From Myxococcales bacterium (lineage in GTDB: Bacteria > Myxococcota_A > Polyangia > Polyangiales > Polyangiaceae): DNA of 64,000 bases. The position numbers were made by a program, and so were the translations under genes. The stretch is taken from positions 186,001 to 250,000 of the forward strand of contig SECP01000002.1 of NCBI GenBank assembly GCA_004193285.1, given 5' to 3'. The notes below the pieces were generated by a model. The model saw only the letters and a list, made by a program, of their open reading frames with translations. It was not told the DNA's origin and did no database searches. Positions 39,523 through 48,214 of this stretch are shown in pieces. Within the stretch, counting starts at the first letter, position 1. Each line of letters begins with the position of its first letter.

Positions 39523-40785
39523 CTATTTGCCGCAGGCGGTATTGATGTCGTTGCGCGCGGTCCGGTTCATCCCGCTCTCCGACGTGAGCGCGCTCGGGCA
39601 AGCCACTTCCTTGTACTTGAGCGAGGGGTTGTCGGCGGCCTGAAACCAATCCACGAACCAGCTGCAGCCCGCGGCCAAGTCCGTGAGCCCGCGCGACTGA
39701 AACACGCTGGTACACTTCTGCGCCACGCAGCTCTTGTAGCTAGCGTGACTGGCGTTGTAGCCGAGCTGCTGCTTGCAGGCGGCGAGGAAGCCGCCGTACT
39801 GCACGCCCAGCTCGGCGTTGGAGACGCCCCACTGCGAGGAGCACGCGTTGAACGCGCCCACGCCGCCGCCCGGCACTAGCAAGTCGAACTGGCCGCCGCT
39901 CACGTCGAAGCCGACGTTGATCGCCTGTACGACCATGGTCTTGCCGGCGAGCGCCTTGGCGCCCGGATCGTTGCCGGCGTTGTGCGACGTTCCGTCGAAG
40001 TCCAGCTGATAGCAGCGGCCGCACACGTCCCCGCTGGAGGTCGCCGCGTAGCCGTACGACAGCTTGTCGTTGACGGCATAGGGCGCGAGCCCGTAACAGG
40101 TGTGCGCGTCGCCGCCACTGCAGCTGCTGCCCGCGTTGACGTTACTCTGCGGCGCGTTCGCTTTGGTGCAGCTGTTGATGGGGCTCACGCCAGAAGGCAC
40201 GTTGCTCGGCCAACCACAGTGCGGCTTGCAGCAGTCCCAAAATCGGGTCGCGTAGCCGCTGCAGCTGCCGGGGTTAGTCGTCGGAGTCGTCGGAGTCGTC
40301 GGAGTCGTCGGGGTCGTCGGGGTCGTTGGAGTCGTCGGAGTCGTCGGAGTCGTCGGAGTCGTCGGAGTCGTCGGAGAGCCGCCTCCGGTAACGCTCAGGG
40401 CGCTCACGAGCGGCGGAATTTGGGAAGCACCCGAGACGTTGGCGCAGAAGCCGAACGAGACCTTCGAGCCGGGTGCGATGTTCTTGTTGTGATCGACGGG
40501 CGTGACGACGTTGCCGCTCCGCACCCCGTTCCACAGGTTGTTCACGGCCGCCTGCTTCAAGTCCAGCGTCACGCTCCATGCGGTGATGGCAGCGCTACCC
40601 TTGTTGGCGACGTTCACTTCCGCGCAGTAGCCCGAGCCCCAGTTGCTCGTCAGCACGAGCGTCGCGTCCCCCGCGCCCGAGGCGAGCTGCGACACGACCT
40701 CGCCCACGTCATCCCCCGCTTCCGTGCCGGCTACGGCGCAGCCGAACAAGCAGCATCCTGCGAACAAAGCGCGTGCAATCCTCAT
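39523..40785 (-). CDS. Secreted endoglucanase: CBM2 - Pro/Thr linker - GH45
   Basis: 420 residues from ATG 40785 with a strong GGAG site. Signal MRIARALFAGCCLFGC (possible lipobox). Residues about 35-140 form a CBM2 cellulose-binding domain (LTSNWGSGYCAEVNVAN, WSVTLDL, NLWNG). A linker of repeated Pro-Thr-Thr follows. The catalytic domain is GH45: TRFWDCCKPHCGW with the catalytic Asp after Trp, SCSGGDAHTCYGLAPY, CGRCYQLDF, and GGQFDLLVPGGGVGAFNAC with the second Asp. About 20 cysteines suggest a disulfide-rich extracellular enzyme. It is divergent from the PL3 lyase gene. GH45 is mostly known from fungi and animals, with few bacterial examples. Confidence 0.9.
   Translation of the reverse strand: MRIARALFAGCCLFGCAVAGTEAGDDVGEVVSQLASGAGDATLVLTSNWGSGYCAEVNVANKGSAAITAWSVTLDLKQAAVNNLWNGVRSGNVVTPVDHNKNIAPGSKVSFGFCANVSGASQIPPLVSALSVTGGGSPTTPTTPTTPTTPTTPTTPTTPTTPTTPTTPTTNPGSCSGYATRFWDCCKPHCGWPSNVPSGVSPINSCTKANAPQSNVNAGSSCSGGDAHTCYGLAPYAVNDKLSYGYAATSSGDVCGRCYQLDFDGTSHNAGNDPGAKALAGKTMVVQAINVGFDVSGGQFDLLVPGGGVGAFNACSSQWGVSNAELGVQYGGFLAACKQQLGYNASHASYKSCVAQKCTSVFQSRGLTDLAAGCSWFVDWFQAADNPSLKYKEVACPSALTSESGMNRTARNDINTACGK
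40277..40375 (-). repeat. Eleven 9-base tandem repeats encoding the cellulase linker
   Basis: Eleven consecutive copies of gtcgtcgga (three with one substitution, at 40304-40330), read on the minus strand as a Pro-Thr-Thr linker inside the GH45 gene. The 9-base period holds the frame, so copy-number change alters linker length by three residues at a time without frameshift. Confidence 0.95.
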
Positions 40786-41135
40786 GGTGTCACTCCTTGG
40801 GCAATGGCTGGACGATGCACCCGCCGGCGCACGCAGCTCCGGACACCCTGCCTGCTGTCGAGTCCACCACGCAACTGTCACCCAAATTAAGGAGCGCGAA
40901 TTATCCAAACTTGTCCGTTGAGAGTGCCAGTTTGGGTGGTTACGCGGAATTGCGGCGGTTACTGAGGCGGCTTTACTCACCAGCCAGAGCGCAAAACACG
41001 CGAGGCGCTGGAAACACCCCCACTCGTGATCGATTGGAGGGGTGCCGGCATGAGGCACTGCGAGTTTGTTTCAGTCCGTCGCCTGCGCCCGAAGTCTCGC
41101 AGCGAGCGTGTGCGCACCTTGAACGAGGTTTCAAA
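40786..41135. promoter_or_regulatory. Divergent regulatory region between cellulase and pectate lyase
   Basis: 350 bases between two divergent secreted polysaccharide-degrading enzyme genes. It holds ribosome-binding sites for both (GGAG before 40785; GAGG before 41136) and an inverted repeat at 40905-40935. GATAAT on the minus strand near 40900-40905 could be a -10 element, but no matching -35 is clear. Open frames crossing the region have no supported coding character. Confidence 0.5.
40905..40935. promoter_or_regulatory. Candidate operator: CCAAACT-N17-AGTTTGG
   Basis: A perfect 7-base inverted repeat (40905-40911 and 40929-40935) with a 17-base spacer, so the half-site centres are 24 bases apart, slightly more than two helical turns. 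It lies in the divergent region between the GH45 and PL3 genes, where a shared regulator would bind. A regulator is not identified. Confidence 0.35.
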
Positions 41136-42446
41136 ATGGCACGATTTGCTTCCCTGGCCCAGATCACCCTCACGAGTTACGCGGCTTGCCTGGTGCTCGT
41201 CGCTTGCGGCGACGGCGGCAGTGAGGACCCGGGGCAACCGGGCGCTGGTAGCACTTCCCCCGGGGGAACCGCGGCCGTTGGCGGCACCTTTTCGGGCGGG
41301 GGCGCGAACAGCGCTGGCACCGGTACCAGCACCGCGGGCAGAGCCAACGGCGGCACTTCCGCGGGCGGCCAAGGCACCGCGGGCGCCTCGAGCGCAGGCT
41401 CGGCCAATGGCGGTCAGCCCAATACGGCCGGGACCAGCAGCGGCGGTCAGTCCAATACGGCCGGGACCAGCAGCGGCGGCAGCAGCGCAGGCGGCATGTC
41501 GGGCTCGAGCAGCGGCGGCTCCGCTACCGGCGGCACCGGCGGCACGAGCGCGAACCCGCAGTGTGACGACGACGAGGACCTGTGCGGCGGCATGTGCGTG
41601 AACACGGACGAGGACGCGAAGAACTGCGGCAGCTGCGGCAAGGCATGCGCGAACCAGCAAGAATGCAATGGCGGCAAGTGCGAGTGCACCGGCGACTTGG
41701 AGCTCTGCTCAAACGCGTGCGTGAACACCGAAACGGACGAAAAGAACTGCGGCAGCTGCGGCAAAGCGTGCAGCTCCGGCCAAACTTGTGAAGGCGGCGA
41801 GTGCACCGGCGGCAACACCACGCCGACCACCGGCTGCTCCACCATCACCGAGTTTGGGACCGTGTCTTCCACGATCGTGGTCAAGAACGGCCAGACCTAC
41901 GACGGCCAGTGCAAGCGCTTCCGCGCAGACCCGGACAAGCTCGGCGACGGCAGCCAGGCCGAAGGCCAAAAGCCGGTGTTCATCGTCGAGAACGGAGGCA
42001 AGCTGATCAACGTGGTGCTCGGCGCCCCCGCGGCGGACGGCATTCACACCAAGGGCAGCGTCACGCTGGAGAACATCACCTGGGAGGACATCGGCGAGGA
42101 CGCGATGACCATCAAGGAGAGCGGCACCGTGATCCTGAACGGCGGCTCCGCCAAGAACGGCGAAGACAAGGTGTTCCAGATCAACGCGGTGGCGACCTTC
42201 CGCATCTCCAACTTCAAGGCGCAGAAAGCAGGCAAGTTCATTCGTCAGAACGGCGGCACCACGTACAAGACGCAAGTCTTCATCGACAAGTGCGACATCT
42301 CGGACATGGACGAAGCCATCTTCCGCACGGACAGCAGCACCAGCACCGTGTCGATGACGAACACGCGCTACCACAACATTGGTGACTCGTTGTTCATTGG
42401 GGTCAGCTCCGGGAACATCACGCAGTCCAACAACACCTCGTACTGA
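41136..42446 (+). CDS. Pectate lyase PL3 lipoprotein with Cys-rich repeats
   Basis: 436 residues from ATG 41136 with a GAGG site. Signal RFASLAQITLTSYAACLVLV and lipobox LVAC. Stalk about 20-145 (Gly/Ser/Ala/Thr). Two Cys-rich repeats (about 150-225), each with the pattern C...VNT....KNCGSCGKAC, common in myxobacterial surface proteins. The catalytic domain (about 230-436) matches PL3: IVVKNGQTYDGQCKRF, LGDGSQAEGQKPVF, APAADGIHTKGSVTLENITWEDIGEDA, KVFQINAVATFRISNF, KFIRQNGGTTYKTQVF and FRTDSSTSTV. It cleaves de-esterified pectin by beta-elimination. Ca-dependence is typical of the family. Confidence 0.92.
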   Translation: MARFASLAQITLTSYAACLVLVACGDGGSEDPGQPGAGSTSPGGTAAVGGTFSGGGANSAGTGTSTAGRANGGTSAGGQGTAGASSAGSANGGQPNTAGTSSGGQSNTAGTSSGGSSAGGMSGSSSGGSATGGTGGTSANPQCDDDEDLCGGMCVNTDEDAKNCGSCGKACANQQECNGGKCECTGDLELCSNACVNTETDEKNCGSCGKACSSGQTCEGGECTGGNTTPTTGCSTITEFGTVSSTIVVKNGQTYDGQCKRFRADPDKLGDGSQAEGQKPVFIVENGGKLINVVLGAPAADGIHTKGSVTLENITWEDIGEDAMTIKESGTVILNGGSAKNGEDKVFQINAVATFRISNFKAQKAGKFIRQNGGTTYKTQVFIDKCDISDMDEAIFRTDSSTSTVSMTNTRYHNIGDSLFIGVSSGNITQSNNTSY

Positions 42447-42472
42447 GGCGCCCTCCGTGAAGGCCGCGCCAG

Positions 42473-42504
42473 GCGGCACCGTGCAGAGATGTTGCCGGTG
42501 CCGC
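42473..42504. terminator. Hairpin between convergent PL3 and thioredoxin-like genes
   Basis: Inverted repeat GCGGCACCG (42473-42481) / CGGTGCCGC (42496-42504), a perfect 9-base stem with a 14-base loop, midway in the 79-base gap between two convergent genes. It could terminate both transcripts. There is no T-run. Confidence 0.55.
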
Positions 42505-42525
42505 TCGAGTCGCGGCGGTCCGCCT

Positions 42526-43197
42526 TCAGGGCGACGGCGCGTTCGAGGCGTCCAGCGCGGGCCAGGCCAGTGGGGCTATGGCTTTTGCTTGGCGCAGGGA
42601 GCTGAGCAGGCGGCTGGCGTGGGCCGGATCGTAACCGTCAATGTAGTCCACGAGCGCACCACTTTGCCCCACGATGACCAGTGAAGGGAGGCTGTCGGAC
42701 GGGTTGTAAGAGGAGAAGAAGGCGCGGTGATCCGTCGCTCGGACCGGCGACTCGAGGATGCCGAAACCTGCAAGGTATGCGGGCACGCTCGCCCACGTCT
42801 CCGGGCCGTCTGCCGAGACAGGGATGACCGTTAGCGGCCCGACTTCCGCGAAGGCGCGCTGCACCGCGCGCAGCTCACCCTGGCAGTAGTGGCACCAAGT
42901 CGCGAAGAAGACGGCGATGAACGGCTTCTTGCCAACCAGATCCCGTGACGAGTAGCGCGCGCCAGCGGGGGCCTGCAGCTCGAAGTCCGGCACTCGCCCG
43001 CTGGCGGAGGCTCCCTCGATCTGCCGTAGCAGCAGGTGGAGGCTGTCCGAGCTCTGCGAGAGCTGCTGCACCGCGGCCGCCGGCTCGCCCCTCGGCGCGG
43101 CCGGGGCCGCACTCTTCGGTCGCTCTGGCGGCGTGGTAGGCGCACACGCAGCCACGAGCACGGCGATCGCCGCCGCAGCGGCTCGCTCCCAGCTCAT
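42526..43197 (-). CDS. Thioredoxin-like (TlpA-type) lipoprotein
   Basis: 223 residues. Signal and lipobox at the start (AAAAAIAVLVAAC). An Ala/Pro spacer and helix cover about 22-65. The redoxin domain starts at VPDFELQAPAGARYSSRDLVGK and has the active site ATWCHYCQGEL (CxxC). The cis-Pro region is DSLPSLVIV. It is a membrane-anchored periplasmic thiol reductant, probably for cytochrome or secreted protein maturation. Many disulfide-rich enzymes are encoded nearby, but a direct role for this protein in their folding is only a guess. Confidence 0.87.
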   Translation of the reverse strand: MSWERAAAAAIAVLVAACAPTTPPERPKSAAPAAPRGEPAAAVQQLSQSSDSLHLLLRQIEGASASGRVPDFELQAPAGARYSSRDLVGKKPFIAVFFATWCHYCQGELRAVQRAFAEVGPLTVIPVSADGPETWASVPAYLAGFGILESPVRATDHRAFFSSYNPSDSLPSLVIVGQSGALVDYIDGYDPAHASRLLSSLRQAKAIAPLAWPALDASNAPSP

Positions 43198-43291
43198 CTT
43201 CCAGGGTGAAGCGACTCACGCGCTCACGCCAGTGCTCTCGCCGTCTTTTTCGCTTGGTGCGACGCGTCAGCGCCTCAGTGCGTCAGCACGC

Positions 43292-43702
43292 CTACAGGTG
43301 ACGAATCTCGGCGGGCGGGTTCCACCAATTGTTCGCTTTGCCGTCACAGAATTTGACCGGGGCCTCCACCAGCTCCTCGGGCTCCAGGTCGTCCAGCGCG
43401 GCGACGCTCACGGAGACGTACGTGCTCGGGTTCCACTCCGAGGCGAGCACCCAGCCGTAGGGAATGACTCCGCAGTTCTTGCAGAAGCCCTGGTGACCCA
43501 CCTCCGCGCCGGGCACGTAGCCGCTCAGCTCCTGCTCACCGCCCAGCGAGCGGAAGTCTTCCGGCGCGGCGCGGATGGTCCACAAGCGCTTCTTCCAACA
43601 GCTCGTGCAGTTGCACTTGGAAGTGCCGAGCGAGAAATCCAGCCCCGCCTCGAATTTGACGCGACCACAGTGACAGCTTCCGCGATACGTGCGCTTCGCC
43701 AT
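43292..43702 (-). CDS. GFA-family (S-hydroxymethylglutathione lyase-like) protein
   Basis: 136 residues. Zinc-site cysteines follow the GFA pattern: GSCHCGRVKFEA, CNCTSCWKKR and FCKNCGVIPYG. The family includes the glutathione-dependent formaldehyde-activating enzyme and the fungal centromere protein; most bacterial members have unknown substrates. It precedes the HPP-CBS gene end by 14 bases on the same strand, but the two genes look unrelated. Confidence 0.88.
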   Translation of the reverse strand: MAKRTYRGSCHCGRVKFEAGLDFSLGTSKCNCTSCWKKRLWTIRAAPEDFRSLGGEQELSGYVPGAEVGHQGFCKNCGVIPYGWVLASEWNPSTYVSVSVAALDDLEPEELVEAPVKFCDGKANNWWNPPAEIRHL

Positions 43703-43716
43703 GGAGCGCAGTGTAG

Positions 43717-44805
43717 TCAGAGGCGCGAGGGGCGGCCAACCACCGCGAGCAGGTCCGTCTGCGTGACGATGCCGACGAGTCGCTGCCGGGCATCCACGAT
43801 GAGGGCTTCGTGAACCCGGCCCCGGGAAAGCAACTGGAACAGCTGCTTTATCGGGGTGCCTTCGCGGGCTTGCTCGAAGTAGATGGACGGCAGCTCGCTG
43901 ACGGGCCGGTGAGGCATGGCCGCCACGGTCGCCAAGTCGATTGCGCCGAGCACGACGCCCTCCGGGTCGACGACGGGCAGGATGCGCAGCGAATGCTCGC
44001 GCAGCCGCGCCAGCGCCAAGTCGCTCGACTCATCCGGTGGGATCGTGACCAGGTCGCGTGACATGATTTGCCCGCAGGTGATTTCGGCGTGCAGCCGCCG
44101 ATGTGCCTCTTGCTCCACGTGGCGGAACAGCGCGAGCAAGTCTTCGCGCTCCACGTCCAGCGGAGTTCCGAGCCGCGCGAGCGCCGCGTCGATGTCCTCT
44201 GGCGCAAAGCCCACGCGAAATTCCGGGGGCGCGTCCGCGGTGCGGTGCGGCGAGGTCGGCAGGGCCGGCACATGCGGGTAGCTTCGGCGAACCAGGTTGT
44301 TGAAGGCGATGCCCGCTGCAACCAAGAGCAAGGAGCTCAGCGCCACCGGCACGAGCGCGAAGCGATAGCCCGAGCCGGTGATGGCTGGCCCGCCGATCAC
44401 GGCCGTGAGCGCCACGGCGCCAGCCGGCGGATGCAAGCAGCCCAGCCAGCTCGTACAAGCAATGGTGGTGGCCACGGCGATCGCGCCAGCCACGTACGGG
44501 TCGGGCAGGACGCGCGCGGCCGTGACCCCGATGACCGCGGCGAGCACGTTACCGGCCACCACCGAGTACGGCTGCGCCAGCGGGCTGGCCGGCACGCCGA
44601 ACACCAAGACCGTGGAGGCGCCGAGCGGTGCGATCAAGAGCGGCACGTGCTCGTAGGAGCCCAGGCAGGCGCGCATACCGAACGCGGTCAGCAGCAGACC
44701 TAGCAAGCCGCCGAGCCCCGCGTGCAGCCGCTCCGCCATCGGCAGGGGCGCTCGCAACGGCTTGAAACGAGAGAGCCAGTCCCGGCCGGCCAAACCGATA
44801 CTCAT
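43717..44805 (-). CDS. HPP-family membrane protein with CBS pair
   Basis: 362 residues. The N-terminal ~175 residues form an HPP transmembrane domain with several helices and the signature LHPPAGAVALTAV. A spacer precedes two CBS domains: about 245-295 (IMSRDLVTIPPDESSDLALARLREHS, VVDPEGVVLGAIDL) and about 300-360 (LFQLLSRGRVHEALIVDAR, GIVTQTDLLAVVGR). CBS domains usually sense adenylates or ions and gate the attached membrane part. Some HPP proteins transport nitrite in plastids; the substrate here is unknown. It is divergent from the AraC regulator gene. Confidence 0.9.
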   Translation of the reverse strand: MSIGLAGRDWLSRFKPLRAPLPMAERLHAGLGGLLGLLLTAFGMRACLGSYEHVPLLIAPLGASTVLVFGVPASPLAQPYSVVAGNVLAAVIGVTAARVLPDPYVAGAIAVATTIACTSWLGCLHPPAGAVALTAVIGGPAITGSGYRFALVPVALSSLLLVAAGIAFNNLVRRSYPHVPALPTSPHRTADAPPEFRVGFAPEDIDAALARLGTPLDVEREDLLALFRHVEQEAHRRLHAEITCGQIMSRDLVTIPPDESSDLALARLREHSLRILPVVDPEGVVLGAIDLATVAAMPHRPVSELPSIYFEQAREGTPIKQLFQLLSRGRVHEALIVDARQRLVGIVTQTDLLAVVGRPSRL

Positions 44806-44966
44806 GGGGGCCCATATATCGATGACCTCGTCGCTGGGCCAGCCTTTTGCGAGCGCCTCTCCCTCGAGCCGCAGGCTGCGGAGCCTGTTACGTCCAAGTC
44901 AGGCCGCCCTCGGTGCTTCGAGGCGGGCACTTCGGGCGCTGACTGCTACGCTCGGCACGGAGCGGG

Positions 44967-45779
44967 ATGCCGGAAGTCATCAAGGTAATACGGCGGGCCA
45001 CGTGTCCCGGAGTGGAGCTGGTGCGAATTACGGACTCCCCTCGAGTCTGGGGCCACCTCAACACGGTTTTCTCGTTCGGAACGATGACGAGTTGGCAAGG
45101 CCGCGCCCTGTACCGGCGTCAGAACCTGCCGCTCGGCCCAGGCCACACCTTTACGTTCGAACCGGGCGAGCTCTTTCGCGGCGCGCCGGACGACGCTGGC
45201 TTCGGGTCGTTCCGGGTCATCGAGCTAACGACGGACGTGCTGTCGGAGCTGTGCCGCGAAGAGGACCGGCGCGCGCCCATGCACTTCACGGACGCCATCC
45301 GCTTCACCCCGGCGCCGCTCGCGACCGCACTGGACGCGCTGGAGCGTGCTCTCGTTGCGGATTCTGATTCACTCGAGCAGCAGGCGTGCCTCGTGGAGCT
45401 CGCGCACGCCGCGTCGTCCACGGTTTTGGAACGCGGCTCGCCACGCTCCTCCAAAAGGCCCGCACCGCTCGGTCCGTGCGAACGGCTGCGTGAGCTCCTG
45501 CACAGCTCGGAGGCCACCTCCGTGAGCTTGGCTGCGTTCGCACGCGAGTCGGCGGTGAGTCAGTTTCAGCTGCTGCGCGCGTTCAAGCGCCGGTTCGGCT
45601 CACCTCCCCACGCCTATGGGCTGCACGTGCGGGTGGAGCGCGGGCGGCAGCTTTTGCGCCAAGGTCACACCGTGGCGGAAGCAGCCGCGGCGGGGGACTT
45701 CACGGACCAGAGCCACTTCACCCGGCACTTTCGGCGAATCTGGGGCGTCACCCCCGGTCACTACGCGAGCACTCGCTGA
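44967..45779 (+). CDS. AraC-family transcriptional regulator
   Basis: 270 residues. The N-terminal half is a cupin-like sensing domain (YRRQNLPLGPGHTFTFEPGELFRG). The C-terminal ~100 residues have the double helix-turn-helix: SLAAFARESAVSQFQLLRAFKRRFGSPPHAY, then EAAAAGDFTDQSHFTRHFRRIWGVTPGHY. A binding target is not shown. The divergent HPP-CBS gene is the nearest candidate, and the polysaccharide lyase genes are others further off. The effector is unknown. Confidence 0.92.
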   Translation: MPEVIKVIRRATCPGVELVRITDSPRVWGHLNTVFSFGTMTSWQGRALYRRQNLPLGPGHTFTFEPGELFRGAPDDAGFGSFRVIELTTDVLSELCREEDRRAPMHFTDAIRFTPAPLATALDALERALVADSDSLEQQACLVELAHAASSTVLERGSPRSSKRPAPLGPCERLRELLHSSEATSVSLAAFARESAVSQFQLLRAFKRRFGSPPHAYGLHVRVERGRQLLRQGHTVAEAAAAGDFTDQSHFTRHFRRIWGVTPGHYASTR

Positions 45780-45946
45780 GCCGGCCTCGCCCGAGCGAGC
45801 ACCGCCGAAACGTCTCGAAGGCGTCGCGACCTCACCGGGCCGCCCCGTGAACGGCCGCCGGCGCTCCTCGGGCGTTCACCGGTAGGGGCCCGCCATTCGC
45901 CGATGGGTTCGGGCCGATGCGGCGCTGGCCGCCTACGTTCCTGCTC

Positions 45947-46324
45947 ATGGACGTTACAGACGAAGAGATACGGCAGCTCGTCTCCACCGAGGAGGACTCG
46001 TTCGAGCGCGGCGCGGCGCTAGACGACTTGGATTTGCGCGTGCGGTCGCGCACTTTTCGCGGCGGAAGCCTGACCGCGGTCATGTGCGGGGTCACGGTGG
46101 ACCTGCGTGAGGCTTCGCTGAGCCCGGACGGCGCCACCATCAGCGTACAATCGGCGCTGAGCGGCATCGATATCCTCGTCCCGCGCGACTGGGAGGTCGT
46201 GTGCGATGTCGGCACGGTCTGGGCCGGGGTACACGGCGAGCGCCTCCCCCCACCTTCGGGCTCGAGGGCGCCGCGCCTGCGCGTCACCGGCATGGTCGTC
46301 GCAGGCGGGCTCTGCGTAAGATAG
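45947..46324 (+). CDS. LiaF C-terminal-domain-like protein, no membrane helices
   Basis: 125 residues from ATG 45947 (a longer start at 45917 would add ten residues). Beta-rich domain: FRGGSLTAVMCGVTVDLREA, ISVQSALSGIDILVPRDWEVVCDVG, LRVTGMVVAGGL. This is the cell-wall stress LiaF/DUF2154-type beta-helix unit, here without the usual N-terminal membrane part. The next gene, 9 bases on, has the same C-terminal unit plus membrane helices. Together with the LytS/LytTR pair after it, this looks like an envelope-stress module. Confidence 0.78.
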   Translation: MDVTDEEIRQLVSTEEDSFERGAALDDLDLRVRSRTFRGGSLTAVMCGVTVDLREASLSPDGATISVQSALSGIDILVPRDWEVVCDVGTVWAGVHGERLPPPSGSRAPRLRVTGMVVAGGLCVR

Positions 46325-46333
46325 GAGGAGCCC

Positions 46334-47098
46334 ATGCGAGAGAACCCTCAACGATCTGGACTGTGGCCAGGCTTCATCCTCGTGGCCCTGGGCGCCGGGC
46401 TCCTCGCTCGTGAGCTCGGGCTCCTTCCCGCGCACGTGCGAGTCGTGGATTTCTGGCCGCTCTTCATCGTGCTGATCGGCGTTTCGGTGCTCACTCGCGC
46501 CGGCGGGGTCGTCAGAGCCGTGTTCGCGTTGGCGTTCATCGGCCTGGGCACCGTGCTGCTAGCCGGCAATCTCGGCTTCGTCACCGCTTCCGTGACTCGG
46601 CTGTGGCCCGGCTTGCTCGTACTACTCGGGCTATGGGCGCTTTTCCGAGGTCGAAACCCGCCCGAGAGCGACGGCCTGCCTCCGCAAACCCACGCGAGCG
46701 CCGAGCACCCTCTGCCGGAGGAGTGGGCGAGCGAAGACGGCGACGCGCTGCTGGTCGCGGAGCAAGATCGCCTGGTGCGCCAGTACACGTGCGCCGGTGC
46801 GCAGCTGCGAGTCGAGTCGCAAGCTTGGAGGGGCGGCCTGATCGGGGTCACCGCGGGCGGCGTCGAGCTGGACCTACGTCAAGCGCAGCTCGCTCCCGAA
46901 GGAGCGGTCCTCGCCTTGCGCGTCTTGATGGGCGGCGTGGACATTCGCGTGCCGGACACCTGGCAGGTCCAGCTGGACGTCACTCCGCTCTTCGGCGGCT
47001 CGGACGACTCGACCCGGTCCACGCAGGGCGCGAGCTCCGCTCCGCGACTACGCATCATCGGCAGTGTCACGCTCGGCGGCGTCAGCGTCCAAAACTGA
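46334..47098 (+). CDS. Membrane LiaF-like protein
   Basis: 254 residues. Four membrane helices in the first ~110 residues (GFILVALGAGLLA, WPLFIVLIGVSVLT, VFALAFIGLGTVLLAG, LWPGLLVLLGLWALF) match the DUF5668/LiaF N-terminal pattern. A linker (RNPPESDGLPP) leads to the beta-rich LiaF C-terminal domain (WRGGLIGVTAGGVELDLRQAQL, LRVLMGGVDIRVPDTWQVQ, RIIGSVTLGGVSVQN). LiaF proteins inhibit the cognate histidine kinase until envelope damage; a similar role on the downstream LytS-type kinase is inferred. Confidence 0.85.
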   Translation: MRENPQRSGLWPGFILVALGAGLLARELGLLPAHVRVVDFWPLFIVLIGVSVLTRAGGVVRAVFALAFIGLGTVLLAGNLGFVTASVTRLWPGLLVLLGLWALFRGRNPPESDGLPPQTHASAEHPLPEEWASEDGDALLVAEQDRLVRQYTCAGAQLRVESQAWRGGLIGVTAGGVELDLRQAQLAPEGAVLALRVLMGGVDIRVPDTWQVQLDVTPLFGGSDDSTRSTQGASSAPRLRIIGSVTLGGVSVQN

Positions 47099-47125
47099 CG
47101 ATTCCATCGCGCCTTCGGAACCTCG

Positions 47126-48214
47126 ATGCATCCGCTCTCTCCACGCCGCCCCCTGCCTGCTTGGAAGGACGCCGCCTTCCTCTCCGCCTACCTGCTGTTC
47201 TGGGCGGGCGTCTCGGTGGTGCCGTACGTGCTCCTGCGCTCGCAAGCTCCGCTGGGCGCCTTCACGCTCACGCTCACCTCCACCGTCTCCTTTGCGGTCG
47301 CCACCCTTCCGACCTGGTACCTCTGCCGCGCTCTTCCGCTGAGGCCAGGGCGGATCGTTCGCATCCTCTCCATTCACGGCGCGGCCGCGGCGGTGTGGAG
47401 CGTCCTGTTCCTAGCGACCACGAAGCTGCTCGCGGAGGCGCTGGGGCTCTTTCCCGAGTGGCGCACCCTCCCGCTGGAGGTGGGCCGCTCCGAAGGCGCG
47501 CTGTTCGGGGTCGGGGCGCTCTTCTACCTGCTGGTGGCAACGTTTCACTACGTGCTGGCGGAGCTCCAGCTGCGCCACGAGGCGCTCGAACGTGAAGCCG
47601 CGCTGGCCGTCAGCGCCCAGCGCGCCGAGCTCCAAGCGCTCAGAGCCCAGGTGCATCCGCACTTCTTGTTCAATAGCCTGAACACGGTGAGCGCGCTCAT
47701 CGGCTACGATCCTGGAAAGGCGCGCGAGGCGTGCCTGCTCCTCGCGGAGTACTTGCGCGGCACGCTGCGGGCCCAAGATCAGTCGCTCGTGCCGCTGCGA
47801 GACGAATGGTCGCTGTGCGAGCGGTACCTCAAAGTGGAGGCGCTGCGGCTCGGCGAACGGCTGCGCGTGGATTGCGAGCTGGACGCCGACGCCGCGAGCT
47901 GCTTCGTGCCGTCGCTGCTGCTGCAGCCTCTCGTGGAGAACGCGATGACCCATGGCATCGCCCTGCTCGACGAGCCTCGCCCGCTGCGGGTGCGCGCGGA
48001 GCGACGCGGTGCGCGGCTCTCGCTCGAGCTCGAGAACAGCGTGGACCCAGCCCCGCGCCCGCGCGACGGCGGGGTGGGGCTAGCGAACGTGCGGGCGCGG
48101 CTCTCCGCCCAGTACGGCCGGGACGCTACTCTTCGCATCGAAAAGGACGCGGAGCGCTTCCTGGTCCGGCTCGACTTGCCGGCAGCGGCGCCGCAAACTG
48201 AGGCGCTCCCATGA
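47126..48214 (+). CDS. LytS-type membrane sensor histidine kinase
   Basis: 362 residues. Four membrane helices in the first ~155 residues. The phospho-acceptor lies in the LytS box: LRAQVHPHFLFNSLNTVSALIG. The ATPase domain has LLLQPLVENAMTHGIAL and GGVGLANVRARLSAQYG. The N-terminus is short, without an external domain, as in intramembrane-sensing kinases, which fits the LiaF-like genes upstream (27 bases). It overlaps the LytTR regulator gene by 4 bases and should phosphorylate that protein. Confidence 0.92.
   Translation: MHPLSPRRPLPAWKDAAFLSAYLLFWAGVSVVPYVLLRSQAPLGAFTLTLTSTVSFAVATLPTWYLCRALPLRPGRIVRILSIHGAAAAVWSVLFLATTKLLAEALGLFPEWRTLPLEVGRSEGALFGVGALFYLLVATFHYVLAELQLRHEALEREAALAVSAQRAELQALRAQVHPHFLFNSLNTVSALIGYDPGKAREACLLLAEYLRGTLRAQDQSLVPLRDEWSLCERYLKVEALRLGERLRVDCELDADAASCFVPSLLLQPLVENAMTHGIALLDEPRPLRVRAERRGARLSLELENSVDPAPRPRDGGVGLANVRARLSAQYGRDATLRIEKDAERFLVRLDLPAAAPQTEALP

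Noticed and set aside
40786..41135. N-terminal extensions of the cellulase and PL3 proteins into the divergent region
   Set aside because: Both would precede clear signal peptides and overlap the other's promoter; strong ribosome-binding sites support the inner starts.
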